Of a stretch of 64,000 nucleotides of DNA, positions 1 through 11,162 are shown piece after piece. Position numbers and translations under genes: made by a program. How positions within the stretch are numbered: position 1 is the stretch's first letter; every line of letters starts with the position of its first letter. The notes under the pieces are model-generated. The model ran no database searches. It was not told where the DNA came from and saw only the letters and a program-made list of their open reading frames with translations. The stretch is from positions 1,832,001-1,896,000 of the forward strand of contig BSYO01000005.1 in the NCBI GenBank assembly GCA_033239525.1. Reading direction: 5' to 3'. The stretch is from Nepenthes gracilis (taxonomy: Eukaryota > Streptophyta > Magnoliopsida > Caryophyllales > Nepenthaceae).

Positions 1-960
1 AATATTGGTGGATTCCACCTATAGTGGAACCTAATGTGTCCTTGGTAGTCAGGTTATTATATAGATTAAAGAGCTACTCAATCTTCCATTACAGGTTGAA
101 TTGGAGTAAATCCGATCCCCATATCTTCTAATTTAGAACTTGTGCACCACAACTTATAAACAAGAAATTAGAGGATTGACGGGACTTACTCTTCGGTATA
201 TCTTCTGATATTCAAGTTAGAAATCTTTTTAAAAGAATAGAATAATGTAAGCAGAATGTAAGAAAAATATGTAGATGCACGTGACAGGGATTGAGTATTT
301 GGATGCACCCAACTGAGAGGCGCTCAGAGGTCTGCCCGACTAAGGGGCGCTTAAAGGTCCACCTGACTGAGGTGGAGGACTGAGCTCCACTGACGGTGGG
401 CCGGCCTCCTAGTCGCCTAAGCAGAGGGTTGGACTCCATGGGCAGCACCTCTTGGACGGAGGGCTGGCCTCCTCGACGGCGCCTCTTGGACGGGCTCTTG
501 AGCAGAGGCTGATTCCTGAACGGAGGGCCTGACTCCTGAACGGAGGGTTTGCCTCCTGGATGAAGAGCAAACCTACTAAATGGATAGTGATCCTCCTGGG
601 CAAAGAGCAGACTCCTAGATGGAGGGCATCTGGCTTCGGGACGGAGGGCTAATTCTTGGACAAAGGGCTCCTGATTTTCGGATGGAGGGCTGACTCGTGG
701 ACGGAGAGTTGGCCTCCTCTCTCTAGGGATGTTGAGCCGTTCGGAGCTTGCCCTTCCAAGCTTGCCATTTGAAGCCCTCTTCGTAAGTTTGAGGGTGTCT
801 GATTTTATAGTGTAATATGTAGATGTACTCATCTAATTTGGGTAATGTGGGATCTTTTACTTTAAAATATTTTTATCAGGCTGAAATTGAGGTGTGGGCT
901 TATTGTGGGGCCTAGCCCCTTAGGCCAATGGTTGCTATACCCATCCCTAGCCCCCACGTC
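1..960 (-). mobile_element. Tat-type LTR, left copy, cut by window edge
   Basis: Read on the minus strand, bases 300 to 1 match the LTR end at 2977-3210 and four other places in the window. They share a run resembling TTTCTAACTTGAATATCAGA followed by a leader like GTCAATCCTCTAATTTCTTG. That 'aacttgagcgtcgga' type of motif is known near the 3' part of Tat/Retand Ty3 LTRs. The upstream part holds a degenerate GC-rich minisatellite. I infer the 3' LTR of a minus-strand element whose 5' LTR is at 2977-3387. The right edge near 960 is a guess, and the left edge lies outside the window. Confidence 0.6.
290..740. repeat. Degenerate 25-50 bp minisatellite inside LTR
   Basis: Repeated units on the minus strand contain variants of CCCTCCGTCCAGGAGTC and GAGCGCCTCTCAGTTGGG. 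The same vocabulary (GGAGCTCAGTCCTCC, CCCTCAGTTGGGTGCATCC) recurs in the array at 59405-59955, so the two arrays belong to one LTR family. A 206-codon open frame runs through it but is only repeat-coded. Confidence 0.75.
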
Positions 961-2957
961 GGGAGGTTTAAAGTTCAACTCCCGGCATGTCATGATGGGG
1001 CATCATTGCGTAGGTTGGTATGCACGATCTCATTGATTTAATGCTGGTCGACTCCCTCTTTTGGCTAAAATGGAGGGGCTTTCTATGCCTTGCGTCATGA
1101 ATCGTTTCCACCAGCCAAGTGAGTGAGAGTTCGGAGCTAGCATAGAGCCCGCCCAACCACAAGTTGGGTTCGACATGAATTGCCCTTTCTTGCTTGAAGC
1201 TGATGATCTGGGGATGCATTTGAAGTCTGCCTTGACTGTTGGCAAGTCGTTGAGGAGGCGAGGCTTGTTCAGTCTTCATCGGTCGACCTAGGCATAAGCC
1301 ACGCGTCTAGATGGACTGTGGGCGATGAGTCCCCCAGCGGACTTTGGCGTTGGGATGGCCCGCTGGTGTCAACTGTGAGTGGACCAAGTATTGGGCAAAA
1401 CTCGAGAGCTCATAGTGGAAAAATATTAGGCTCCAAATCAGATCGCCTTATTGTAAGGACACATACCGGGATGCCAAGCAGTGTCTTGCTGATCTTCAAA
1501 GCAAACTTGCCTGGAGGGACAAAGTGCTAAAGACTCGGCTTTGCCTTGTTGATTTAGACTTTCCTGTCGGTGCCTTGTTGCTATGGTTGCTGAGCTTGGA
1601 AGGATATATTTGCTCAACTCCTCTCACTCTTGCCGAGAGGAGGTAGTGGCAGAAGGATCACTAGTTGGCCAGTTAAGCATTGCCAACTATCATCGTCAGG
1701 CTCGATTGATCAATTGAGTCAACGAGCGTTCATTCCTGTGAAAGGAAGTTGTGGCACTGAGGGAGATTTTGTAAGGCCCGAGAAAATTTTTAAAGTCTAG
1801 AATGACATCCCGGTTTCCACTAGTCTTCTACCGTAAGGATCTATGACATTTTGATGGGGTGGCGTGATGATAGCTCAGTCTTCTGACGGATTGATGCTCG
1901 GCCTCTTGTCCCAACACTTGGTTGGGGCGCAGGCTGTCAACCTCGCCTTGAGTCTATCAGGATCGTGCGCCGCCAATCTACCATTCGGATCATTGATGTT
2001 TTGATGGTCTAGCCTACCGGCAACCCGGTCTTCTGGCCGGTCAATGCTTGGCCTCTCATCACATCACTTGGTTGGGGTGCCAACTAGTTGGGCCTGCCTC
2101 AAGCCTATTGCGGTTATATGCTGCTTGCTCACTGCTTGGATTGTTGATGTTCTAGTGGATTGGCCCACTGATGACTCGCTCTTTTGGTGAGTTGACTCAC
2201 AGTGGTTGGCCTTGAAGCTCTATCAAGGAACAGTCAGTCAGATCAACCTCGAATCTGCCAGAGCCAGGCACTCTCGACTAGTCACCTCTGAGACACAATG
2301 CACTAGGTTGCACTTCACCTGTTGGAAGGGGATCTGTGCTTGTTGGAGGGCAACATTGCTCTCATCCTTCGGGTGCGTGCTAACTTCGAGGAAGTGGAAT
2401 GCCAAGTGAATGTTGTGTTTCCAAGACACTTCAGAGCCAAGAGGGGGCAAGCTATCTTGACCAAGCACTATCTGAGTCCAAAGCAAGATCTCAAGAGCTC
2501 TCATAGGCTAACGTTTGGGCTCTAGACCGGATTGCATCACTTGAGGACAAGTATTGGGAGAGCTGGTGTGGCTCATTGATCTGTTGAAAACGTGCAAGGA
2601 AATGGAGCACCAAGTCAATGCTGCTGTTGTCGAGGTGCTTTTAAGCCAGGGGTGGGCTAGCTACCTCGATTGAGCACTGTTCGAGTTCGAGGTGTGATTT
2701 CAAGAGTTCTTAGAGGCTAATGTTTGGGTTTTGGATCGGATCGCGTCGCTCGAAAACGGGCTTCGGGAGAGCCAGTGGTGGCTCACTAATCTGTTGAACA
2801 CATATCACCATGTTCAAGGGGAGGTTGTGTATCGCCATGGCTACACAGAGAGGGTCGTCACCACGGCCAACGATGTCTCTGGCCGATGAGCTAATTGGGG
2901 CACCAGTATTGATCGTGCTTATTCTTGTAGTTGTAGTGATAGACTTTTTCGTCATTC
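961..2957 (-). mobile_element. Internal region of short Tat-type element, no domains
   Basis: The region between the two related LTRs is about 2 kb. I see no recognisable RT, RNase H or integrase. It contains imperfect internal repeats: paired blocks at about 1845-1960 and 2000-2110 with TTGGTTGGGG(C/T)GC, and blocks at 2480-2600 and 2700-2810. The short frame at 2710-2955 on the minus strand begins just inside the primer binding site, where gag would start, but I cannot show gag homology. It is probably a non-autonomous or heavily deleted element. Confidence 0.45.
2470..2810. repeat. Duplicated 90-bp block in Tat-type internal DNA
   Basis: Two blocks, about 2480-2600 and 2700-2800, share the order: TCAAGAG(C/T)TCT, AGGCTAA(C/T)GTTTGGG, GGATTGCATCACTTGAGGAC versus GGATCGCGTCGCTCGAAAAC, then TGGCTCA and ATCTGTTGAA. 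They differ by many substitutions, so the duplication is old. In one plus frame both read as ANVW-LDRIASLE, a helix-like segment similar in style to the coiled-coil extra ORFs of Tat elements. Confidence 0.55.
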
Positions 2958-2976
2958 CTATAGATGACGCGAATGA
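2958..2976 (-). other. Degenerate retrotransposon primer binding site
   Basis: Read on the minus strand, this resembles the site at 13803-13821 (ATTCGCGTCATCTATAGG versus TTAGCGTCGTCTGTGGG). Both look like decayed forms of the TGGCGCCGTCTGTGGG type of PBS that follows the LTR in many Tat elements. It places the LTR to the right and the internal region to the left. Confidence 0.5.
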
Positions 2977-3387
2977 TACATCTCAAGATTCGACTTATTG
3001 TACAAATTAGGGGGCCACTAATCTTCTGCTATGGATCAAATTTGAGTAGGTTTGGTCTCCATCTCAAATAATCAATCCTACATACCATAAACAACGAACA
3101 AGAAGTTAAAGAATTGACAAGACCTACTATCCGATTTATCCTATGACGCTCAAATTAAAAATCTTTCCAATGAAATAGAAGAATGAGAGGATGTAAGAGA
3201 ATATAAAGATGCACATATGCGGGAGATATAAAAGGAGGATTGGGCTCCTATAGTGCACTCGATGGGGAGCAACATTAAGAGAGTCGGAGCACGAGGTTCT
3301 AATGTGTTGACTAAAGTACACTCAATGGAGAGTAGCTTAGAAAAGAAGAGAAAGATTAGTGTTCGGAAGAGAGAGCTTCGTTCTTTT
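2977..3387 (-). mobile_element. Tat-type LTR (5' LTR of left element), interrupted
   Basis: On the minus strand this aligns with bases 300-1 over the LTR-end block (AATTTGAGCGTCATAGGA and AATTCTTTAACTTCTTGTT). A TATA-like TTTATATCTC lies near 3225. Two diverged repeat units with CACTCGATGGGGAGC and CACTCAATGGAGAGT follow at 3250 and 3320. A chromovirus-type LTR interrupts it at 3388. Confidence 0.6.
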
Positions 3388-4614
3388 TGTAACGACCCGA
3401 GCTTGAGTTCTCAAACCCGACCCGAACCATCCAAGTAAAATTTCAAATTATCCAAAATCATTAATTACAAGTTATAGATTAAAATACCACACAACTTGAT
3501 TGCACTCTAATTATCGCATCACTAACAATTAAGATACCATAAATGATCATCATAATTGTATCATAAATTAAACATCTATAATACCAATAAATTACTTGCA
3601 AGGAAATAAACATCGATATCCATAATGTCAAATCCTCATAAATAAAAATTTGATAAATATTTAAAAGTTAATGAATAATAAAAATATCAAATCTTTATTA
3701 TGGAAGCCTCAATCTCTAATATTACCTCTGTTTGGTAGTTACACAATAATCATGTGATCTCTTTTATTTTGATATCAATTTGTCTACTCTGGAACTAATA
3801 AAATATGAGAGTGAGTCGAATACCCAACAAGTAAAAATAATCAACAATAAATGAGTATAATTAAGTATCTCGAACGATAAAATAATAAATAAAATTAATA
3901 ATAGCAGGTGATATACCAACTACAGTTCGAGACTCAATAATATGTCGTGTCTACGACCCAACAGCCATATGAACGGCTAAGTATCAAGGAAGTAACATGG
4001 ATTCCATCGAATTCGACCATCAGCTCAATACGAGGTCACAACTGTACAAATGATCAAAAATCTCAATGAACCTTATTCTACCATAGTGAACTAAAGGTTG
4101 CGTATTTATGCCCTCAACGGTTGGGTAAGTCCAAGAGGTTACCCGGTATCTATGATATTTTCACTACCCCTACAATCCTCTCGGAGGCTATACCTGTAGC
4201 ATACTCATACCATCTCCGATATTCATTACAAATGATATCCTTGATATCATCATCTACAATGGTCATTAGGTTATAAGCATCCCTCATCAATATTAATGAC
4301 CTCAATCTCCGGAATGACATTAGTATTGAAAAAGTATAGACTACTCCAAGATCTCACGAACTCCCATTCGTTCGGATATCATAGAGTATTCGTACACTCT
4401 TATTTATTTATCCCTAGAGTGCCAATAAGACATACGTACGCCAACAAGGTTACTATAAAGAATAGTTTTTTTCAAAATTCATTTATGTGGTATGGAAACA
4501 ATCGCTTAACTGACTATTAGTATTTTAGGCATACCAACACACATGCATAAATTCATATAAATATTTTCTACCATGAATATATATCAATATATGTATAAAT
4601 ATACTATCATATAT

Positions 4615-4690
4615 ATATATATATATACGTATGTATGTATATATGTATATACACACACACACACACCAACACATACACACTCTTGGACGC
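4615..4690. repeat. (TA)n and (CA)n microsatellites
   Basis: An AT/ATAC tract is followed by a (CA)10-like run. Both lie inside the solo LTR, and the related LTR has a GT-rich stretch at 57000-57330. Confidence 0.9.
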
Positions 4691-5707
4691 ACACACAGCA
4701 GCACACGCTGCTTACCCTCACACACGCACACATTGCCATCACCACCACTTACGTGAGCAACACGCACCCACTCCCCTTTTCGCAAAGCCCTGTTCTACCA
4801 GCTTTTCCCCTTTTATAGAATTAAAGCCCAAATCCCACAATCTCTAAACAATAACATCCCACTACGGAATAGGAGATTGGTTGCGTAAAGGCTCAACAAT
4901 ATATTAATACATGGATTTCCTACCTAGAACTCTAGCAATCCACAATCCCACAATTGTGGCCCTGTTTTCCCCGATTCATCGTTTTACTATAGATTTGGAA
5001 CGGTTAGCACAAATTTACTACATGAAGGCATATAATCAATATCTAAGAATAAAAAGGAAAGGATTTACTTGCAAAATAATTGAGATCTAAGTTCTCTTAC
5101 CACCTCCGGATCACTAAACCTGGCTGGAAAACAGAAAACAAAGCACCATGCTCTGTTTTCCCACAACTGTGACGAATCCCTTTGATCAGGGGCTATGACA
5201 TGTAAATCCGATACTTTATAGCTTCATTGGACAATTTACGAAAACCCTAATTTATCATTAAGCCCAAAGTATCGGTTGTACTCTCAACGAGCCATGGCTC
5301 TGCACTTAGGTTCGAATTTGTAACCCTACGTTTCGCCCGTTTTCCCACCAATCAAAGCATGAAATCAGAGATTCAACATTAACAAGAATGAAGGAAGAGT
5401 TTATTTTGTAAGGTAGGAAGTTTACTTGCATCGATTTCGTGATCCTCTTCCAACAACGGCGGCGGCCCTGCTTCGCTAGGTTCCTCCCTCTTCGATTCCC
5501 CCTCCCCTCTCCTAACCCTACAGTCTCCTTATAAAAATGAAGGGTAGATCTAGGGTTTTCGCAGGGTTTCCATGTGAGGGTCGATTCCTTTTTCCTTCGC
5601 CGCTGCCCATACCCGCACTCCTCTTTCCCCTTTTTTTTCCTTCATTTCCTTATTTCCCTTTTCTTTTCTTTCCTTATCTTTTCTTTTCTTCCTTCGTCTG
5701 ATTCCTC

Positions 5708-5750
<43 letters not shown>
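5708..5750. repeat. (TTA)14 microsatellite
   Basis: About fourteen uninterrupted TTA units lie inside the solo LTR near its U3 side. Confidence 0.95.
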
Positions 5751-5752
<2 letters not shown>

Positions 5753-5989
5753 TTACATTCATTTATGTATTAGTATATATATATATTAGTATCTTAATTT
5801 TAGTATTTTGATACACTAATGTCCACCAATCACTTTTTAATTTACTTAACTCGGTTCGTAATTAAATTAATTTAACCTAATTCACTAATTAATCTAAATT
5901 TAATTTAGTGATCCAAGTATTTATTCCTAAACCCCTTGATCCAAATATTCTAACTTATTAGGGCCACGCATCAGTCTAATTATACAAAT

Positions 5990-7563
5990 TTCAAGTCCAA
6001 GGGTGATTAAGGGGCAAGGTGCCTAAGGTTTACATCGAGACTCCTCCTGAGGAGGAGACGGAGTCCTTGGAGTGGCTCTTCAAGTTGGTGCAGAAACACC
6101 ACTCTGATTTTCAAAAAGACCACTTGGTTTCTCGTGATAAGACCAGGAAGGTCAAGTGGAGGCCTCCGTCATCGGAGCAGAAGACGATAAAGGCTTCTAG
6201 GAAGAGGAAGATCGAGGCTCTTGTAATCAGGGAGCCAATCGGCGATAGTTCTTCTGCCAGTCCAACGGCGACGGTGGCAACAGTAAGGCTTTCTTCGTCC
6301 TCCTCCACCGATCCTGGAAGCGTGCTAATTGGTCAGCTTGTCGGAGTGGGGGACGACTCTGGCGTATGTGGCGAAGGTTCTTCCGTTGAGGTTTTTAGGG
6401 AGAGGTTGTACCCTGTCACCAGCTATGTTGTTCTTGCCCTCGCGTAGTCGGAGCACTTGATGCGGTTGGAGCCTTCCCTGGAGCCCATTATTGAGCATGA
6501 TGCTGATCCACAGGAGGAGATACCTGCCGGGGAACCCAGGGAGGCGCCTATTGAGCCTTCTATTGTGCTGACCGTTGCGCCATCCAACGAGCCTGTTCTT
6601 GAGGAGATTCAAGAGGAGTCACGAGCGCCGACTGCTGAAGAGCCTCAACCGGCGGTTGGGGGTAGAGTAGAGATTGTGGAGGAGGCCGTTGTTGTGGAGC
6701 ATATACAGGCCGTGGAAAGGCCAGAGGAGCCTGATGTTGGGAAGCCGTTGGAGACGGATGACCTTGTGGCGAAGCTGTTGGAGGAGTCTACGGCGGAAGC
6801 TACTGCTAGGTCTGCTCGAGAGGGTTCCATTTTCAGCCCTCCACTGTCCGAGCCAAGATCTCACGGCAGGCTAGTGCTTCTAGCGCGCCGGATTTGGCAG
6901 GTGAATTTTTTGCTGCTTGCCTTCCCTCTTGATTTAATCGCCGCTAACACTTATTATTTTTACAGAAAGAAAAGGTCTCTGGTGCTATTGCTAAGGCGAT
7001 TGGCCAACAAGACCTGGCGATTGCTGACAGGGATAGGCTGATTGCTTGGCTCGATGAGGAGCTGGAAGCGATGAGGGCGAAGCACCAGGATGATGCGGTC
7101 GCTCTAGGATCCGTGCTGGCCAACCTGGAGGCGGAGATCACCCGGCTTAGAGAGGAGAATGCTAGCCTTAAAAGATGCCGTGGTGTTGGGTCTGGTTGAG
7201 GAGAACGACAGATTTAAGGAGAAGAATGCTCGTCTAAAGAAAGAGGCTGACTGGACCACACTACGCCTTGACCAGCTTACGGGGCAAATGGCCACTCTGG
7301 AGAATCAGCTGGTCACATGTATCCGTCCCCACGAGGTCGAGAACGTGTTGTTGGCACAGTTATGGGAGGGGATTAACATTAGTCGGTGTATTGCCCGACT
7401 GATTGATCCTAACTTTCTAGTTGAATTTCTCAATCTAGAGAACCGTTCCGCTCAGCATCGTGAGTGCCTTGTGGGAGAGCCTCGGGTCAGTAGAGATCGC
7501 CAGCGCCTTCTTCTAGGAGCTCCGCCCCTCCTAAGTTTTTGTTGCTCTGTTTTTTGCAGCTAA
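5990..7563 (+). pseudogene. Tat-element extra ORF, antisense to polyprotein, broken
   Basis: The plus-strand coding region begins without a visible ATG (IETPPEEETESLEWLFKLVQ from about 6028), so its 5' end is probably lost. It runs open to an in-frame TAG at 6445-6447 and resumes in the same frame to about 6900 with an acidic E/P-rich linker. A GT-AG intron fits at 6901-6965 (CAG/GTGAATTT ... TTTACAG/AAAG). The next exon has a long heptad-rich stretch (LIAWLDEELEAMRAKHQDD, then LEAEITRLREENASL) that predicts coiled coil. A further frameshift near 7180 leads into another coiled-coil segment ending at TAA 7561-7563. Such spliced coiled-coil ORFs next to Tat integrases are known, but their function is not settled. 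A GTG at 6019 could be mistaken for a start. Confidence 0.7.
6901..6965 (+). other. Predicted intron of the extra ORF
   Basis: There is a 65-bp T-rich interval with a GTGAAT donor and a TTTTTACAG acceptor. The coiled-coil reading continues only if it is removed. Reading through it gives a short hydrophobic tail and a stop at about 7041. Confidence 0.55.
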
Positions 7564-7586
7564 TATATTGACGACTGAATATTATC

Positions 7587-7592
7587 AATAAA
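7587..7592 (+). promoter_or_regulatory. AATAAA polyadenylation signal after extra ORF
   Basis: AATAAA lies 24 bp after the stop codon at 7563, on the same strand as the extra ORF. This agrees with the ORF having its own antisense transcript. Confidence 0.5.
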
Positions 7593-7962
7593 ACGGCCAT
7601 TTAATTGACGTTACGTGTCTTTTGTCTTTGTTGTAATTTTTACTCCTCCGTTGCTGTTTTTTTGGCTAACTCTGTGCGCACAGGTTGGCCGTCCGCCTTG
7701 CTTAAGATGCTGTAAGCATTTTTCAAAGGACTTGAGCCTTTGAGTAGACATTAGGGTTTACTCGGATGTCGTGCCAAGCCTGATCCATGATTACGCGAGA
7801 GTAAAAAGCTTGGTGGTACTGCCCTAACATGAACTGGGGTGGCCGACTTTTGGAAGGAGAGCCTTTGTTAATGACGACCGTTGTTGACTGATCACTCTCG
7901 CTCCTAGCAAAGGAGGTTGTGGCGTGTGCTAGTTAAGCCCTCTAAGATTTTGACGGCAAATG

Positions 7963-8150
7963 GGCCACTTAGATGATCAATGTTTTATTTGACCGTTAGC
8001 AAGCCACCTGGGTGTCCAGGGCTTTCTTTCGACCGCTCTTTGGTCGCTTGAATGACCAGGATTTTGTTACGACTGCTCGTGGGCTGCCTGGATGACCGGG
8101 ATTTTATTACGACCACTCATGGGCCACCTAGATGATCAGGGTTTTGTTAG
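7963..8150. repeat. 40-bp minisatellite, about 4.7 copies
   Basis: Units start near 7963, 8003, 8043, 8083 and 8123. Each reads like GCCACCTGGATGACCAGGGTTTT followed by TTACGACCGCTC. The period is 40 bp and identity between units is moderate. The array lies between the extra ORF and the integrase end. Confidence 0.85.
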
Positions 8151-8313
8151 AGATGGTGAAAACCCTTCCAACTTAGGGGCAATCTATGTCATGTAAACCT
8201 GCAAATAGATAAAAACGTGCATATTGAAAAGAAAAGGAAAATAATCTACAGTGAGGTGACAAAACGTGCCAAGTGTTTCTATATGCATGTAGATGGTTGA
8301 CTTACCTGTGTCC

Positions 8314-9540
8314 CTACTGAAAGTAACGCTTGAGGTAGATCGCGTTCCACGTTCGAGGAACCAACTTGTCGTTCTTGGTTTGGAGTTTGTACGCTCCGTT
8401 TCGTAGGACGGTGGTGATTAGGAAAGGTCCCTCCCAATTCGATGAGAGTTTATTCTAGTTGGTGATTTTGCCTGTAGCATCGATGCTTCGTAAGACGAGG
8501 TCTCTGACCTCAAAGTGTCGCGCTTTACCTTCTTGTTATAATAGCGCGCAACCCGTTATCAGTAGGTTGCCGTCCGTAGCCTTGCCGCATCGCAGGCTTC
8601 TTCCAACAAGTCTAGGTGTTCCCGAATTTTTTAGGAGTTACTCTATGGGTTGAAAAACTCAACCCTGAGATTTGAAAGCCCGATTTCAATCGGAATTACC
8701 ACCTCAGTCCCGTAGTAAATGATGAAGGGTGTTTCATGAGTCGGTTCCTTAGGAGTTGTCCGATAAGACCACTAGACGGAGGGCAGCTCGTCAACCTATG
8801 AACCCCCTGCATTTTCCATCTTGATCTTCAGATCATGGAGTAGCATACGATTTGTGATTCTCACTTGTCTGTTAGCTTGCGGGGATTCTACCAAAATGTG
8901 GACCAATCTGATGCCCAGATTGGTATAATACTTGCTGAAGCGCTTCCCCGAAAATTGGGTTCCGTTGTCAGTGACGATGACTTTAGGAACACCAAATCTA
9001 CTGACCATATTCTAACAGACAAATTCAAGAATGTTGTGCTCTGTGATTTTGGCCAGCGGGATGGCTTCAACCCACTTGGTAAACTAGTCGATACCCACAA
9101 TAATGAATTTCCTTTACCCTGCTGCAAGGGGCAGGGGGCTGAGAATATCTAACCCCCATTGTGTGAATGGCCACAGAGCCTGGAGGGATTTCAGCAGGCG
9201 ATTGGTGGTGAAGATTGCCGTAAACTTGGCAGTTTTGACAGCTCTTCACGAACTCGAGCACATCCTTTTTCATCGTTGGCTAGTAGTAACCTTGACGCAT
9301 GATTTTGAATGCCAAGTTCTTGCCGCCTATATGCGATCTGCATATCCCAAGATGGACTTCTCCTAGGGCACAGTCGGCCTCCTCTGGAGTGAGGCACCGA
9401 AGGTACGAGGTCGAGTAGCCACGACGATATAGCCATCCATCGACCATGATGTACCAGTCGGCCGTCTTTTTGACCCGCTTGGCTTCGTCTGCATCTTCTG
9501 AAAGTGCTTGATTTTTCAGGTATTTTTTGTACGGAATCAT
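8314..9540 (-). pseudogene. Ty3 Tat integrase remnant
   Basis: An N-terminal HHCC zinc-binding part is visible at 9540-9200 (EVHLGICRSHI ... CQNCQVYG). The catalytic core follows, with VGID just before a stop codon and then FTKWVEA, and TDNGTQF for the second Asp (about 8930). The usual third catalytic residue, Glu in a V-E-V-T-N-R context, is Arg here (QVRITNR). The C-terminal end reads PRTWNAIYLKRYFQ-like in frame and stops at TAG 8316-8314, the usual Tat integrase end. Several internal stops and frame changes make it non-functional. Confidence 0.85.
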
Positions 9541-9621
9541 CCAATTTTTTGCTTCGGGAATTTGTATTGCTTCTTGCTCATCTGTGCTGAAAGCATTGAG
9601 AATTTTTCGTATGTCCCTCGA

Positions 9622-10113
9622 CTATTGCTCTGGATTTTCGGCCGCCGCTGCTCTGACAAGCCGGTTGGCTTTCCAGTTTTCAGTTCTGGGAACATGAACA
9701 AGGATCGCCTTGTCAAATCCCTTGTTGATCTCGAAACTCCCGTTAACCTGATTGATGACTAGCTTCGAATCGCTATAGACGGTCAACCGTCTGGCTGAGC
9801 ATTCTTTAGCCAGTCTGAATCCAGCCAACTGGGTTTCGTATTCAGCGGTGTTGTTAGTCGCTGAAAAGTTGAGTCTGAGCGAGTACTTCATCTCAAACCC
9901 GTTTGGGGTTTTCAAGACTACCCCGACTCCACTGCCAGAGCCTGTTGAAGATCCGTCCACATTGAGGAACCACTTCGGCTCTTCCATGCTCTGTCCTATG
10001 TCCTTAGCGAGCTTCTTTTTGAGGATTTGTGTCGTAGTCTCGACAATGAAGTCAGCCAAGGCCTGCCCTTTGATGGCGGGTCTCGGTCGGAACTCGATGT
10101 CGAACTCTTCCAA
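9622..10113 (-). pseudogene. Tat RNase H domain
   Basis: A single open stretch of 163 codons reads WFLNVDGSSTGSGSGVGVVL, then NNTAEYETQLAGFRLAKE, then VYSDSKLVINQVNG. It shows the D-E-D pattern of RNase H in the form used by Tat elements, where this domain lies between RT and integrase. The C-terminal KADALA-like motif is altered to KANRLV, losing the usual Asp. It is the least damaged part of the element. Confidence 0.85.
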
Positions 10114-10316
10114 CTCAATAGCCTATTTTACCTGTCGTCCAAAAACATCAAGTTTCTAGTGAATGCTCTTCAAAGGCTGGCTGGTGAGGACAATCACACG
10201 GCGAGCCTGGAAGTAGGGCCTCAGTTTTTGAGCGGAGAAAACAAGCGCCAAAGCTAACTTCTCTACGCGCGGGTGGCGTGTCTCTGGGTCGATTAACGTC
10301 TTGCTCACATAGTAGA

Positions 10317-11162
10317 TCAAGCCATCAAGGCGTCGGCGTCCTGGCGTAAGAGGAAGGAGTTGAGGGCCACTTCTAATACCGCCAGGTAAAGGTATGGCTT
10401 CTCCCCGTCCTTGGGTGACATCAATAACGGTGGGCTAGCCAGATATCGCTTTAGTTCGTCGAAGTCCGTCTGGCACTCCACCGTCCACCGGAATCCGTTC
10501 GCTTTTGTTTCTCTTAATGCCTCAAAGGAAAGCTGGTACTTGTCTCCTGACTTCACCAAGAACCGGGAGAAGGCCACCAGTCGTCCAGTTAGTCATTGAA
10601 CGTCCATGACGCTCCGTGGGAGAGACATGTCTGCGATGACTTTAATTTTTCCGGGTTTACCTTGGTTCCCTTACTGGGAGATGATGAAACCCATGAATTT
10701 CTCGGAGGAGACTCCGAAGACGCATTTAGTGGGATTCAGCTTCATTTGGTGTGCGCAGAGCACCTCGAAAGATTTGACAAGTTTGCGAAAGTGGTCACTG
10801 GTGACTCTGCTCTCGACGAGCATATCATCGACGTATACCTCCATATTGCGGCCGATCTGTCTTTCAAATATCTTATTCACAAGTCGTTGGTAAGCGGCTC
10901 CGGCGTTCTTTAGTCCAAAAGGTATGACCTTGTAACAATAGATGCCTGGGTCCATCATGAATGAGGTGTGTTCCTCATCCTTTGTACTCATCTGAATCTG
11001 GTTATAACCCGAGTAGGCATCCATGAAGCTCAACAGCTCGTGACTGGATATGAAGTCTACTAATAGGTCGATACAGGGTAAAGGAAAGCTGTTTTTAGGG
11101 CAGGCTTTGTTAACGTCGGTGAAATCGACGCACATTTGCCATTTCTTGTTGTTTTTCTTCAC
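10317..11162 (-). pseudogene. Tat reverse transcriptase remnant
   Basis: In the minus frame at 11162-10671 there is CVDFTDVNKACPKNSFPLP, LLSFMDAYSGYNQIQMS and MEVYVDDMLVES, with the YVDD catalytic motif intact. These are typical Tat-lineage RT motifs. Connection and tether sequence continues in another frame at 10577-10317 (KSGDKYQLSFEALRETKANG). The frame break near 10600-10670 and upstream stops disable it. Confidence 0.9.

Larger units (their letters stand above)
3388..5970 (-). mobile_element. Chromovirus-type solo LTR (2.58 kb)
   Basis: The segment begins TGTAACGACCCGAGC and ends CCACGCA, giving TG...CA ends. Its length (2583 bp) nearly equals that of a related plus-strand LTR at 52182-58541 once the insertion there is removed (about 2613 bp). 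The two share several motifs: TTAGTTCCAGAGTAG versus TTGGCTCCAGAGTAG, a (CA/GT)n tract in the same relative place, a GC-rich TC-tract block, and the terminal GAGCTCGAGGCGTCACA-like end. No internal coding region is attached, so it is a solo LTR. I find no clear 5-bp target duplication, and the right boundary is approximate. Confidence 0.6.

Noticed and set aside
212..832. 206-codon open frame on the minus strand
   Set aside because: It runs through a degenerate minisatellite in an LTR; the peptide is repeat-coded and matches no family.
4525..4847. Overlapping frames on both strands
   Set aside because: They are translations of (CA)n and (TA)n microsatellites inside a solo LTR.
5550..5789. 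Frames with poly-Ile or poly-Tyr runs
   Set aside because: These are products of the (TTA)n tract and flanking TC-rich DNA.
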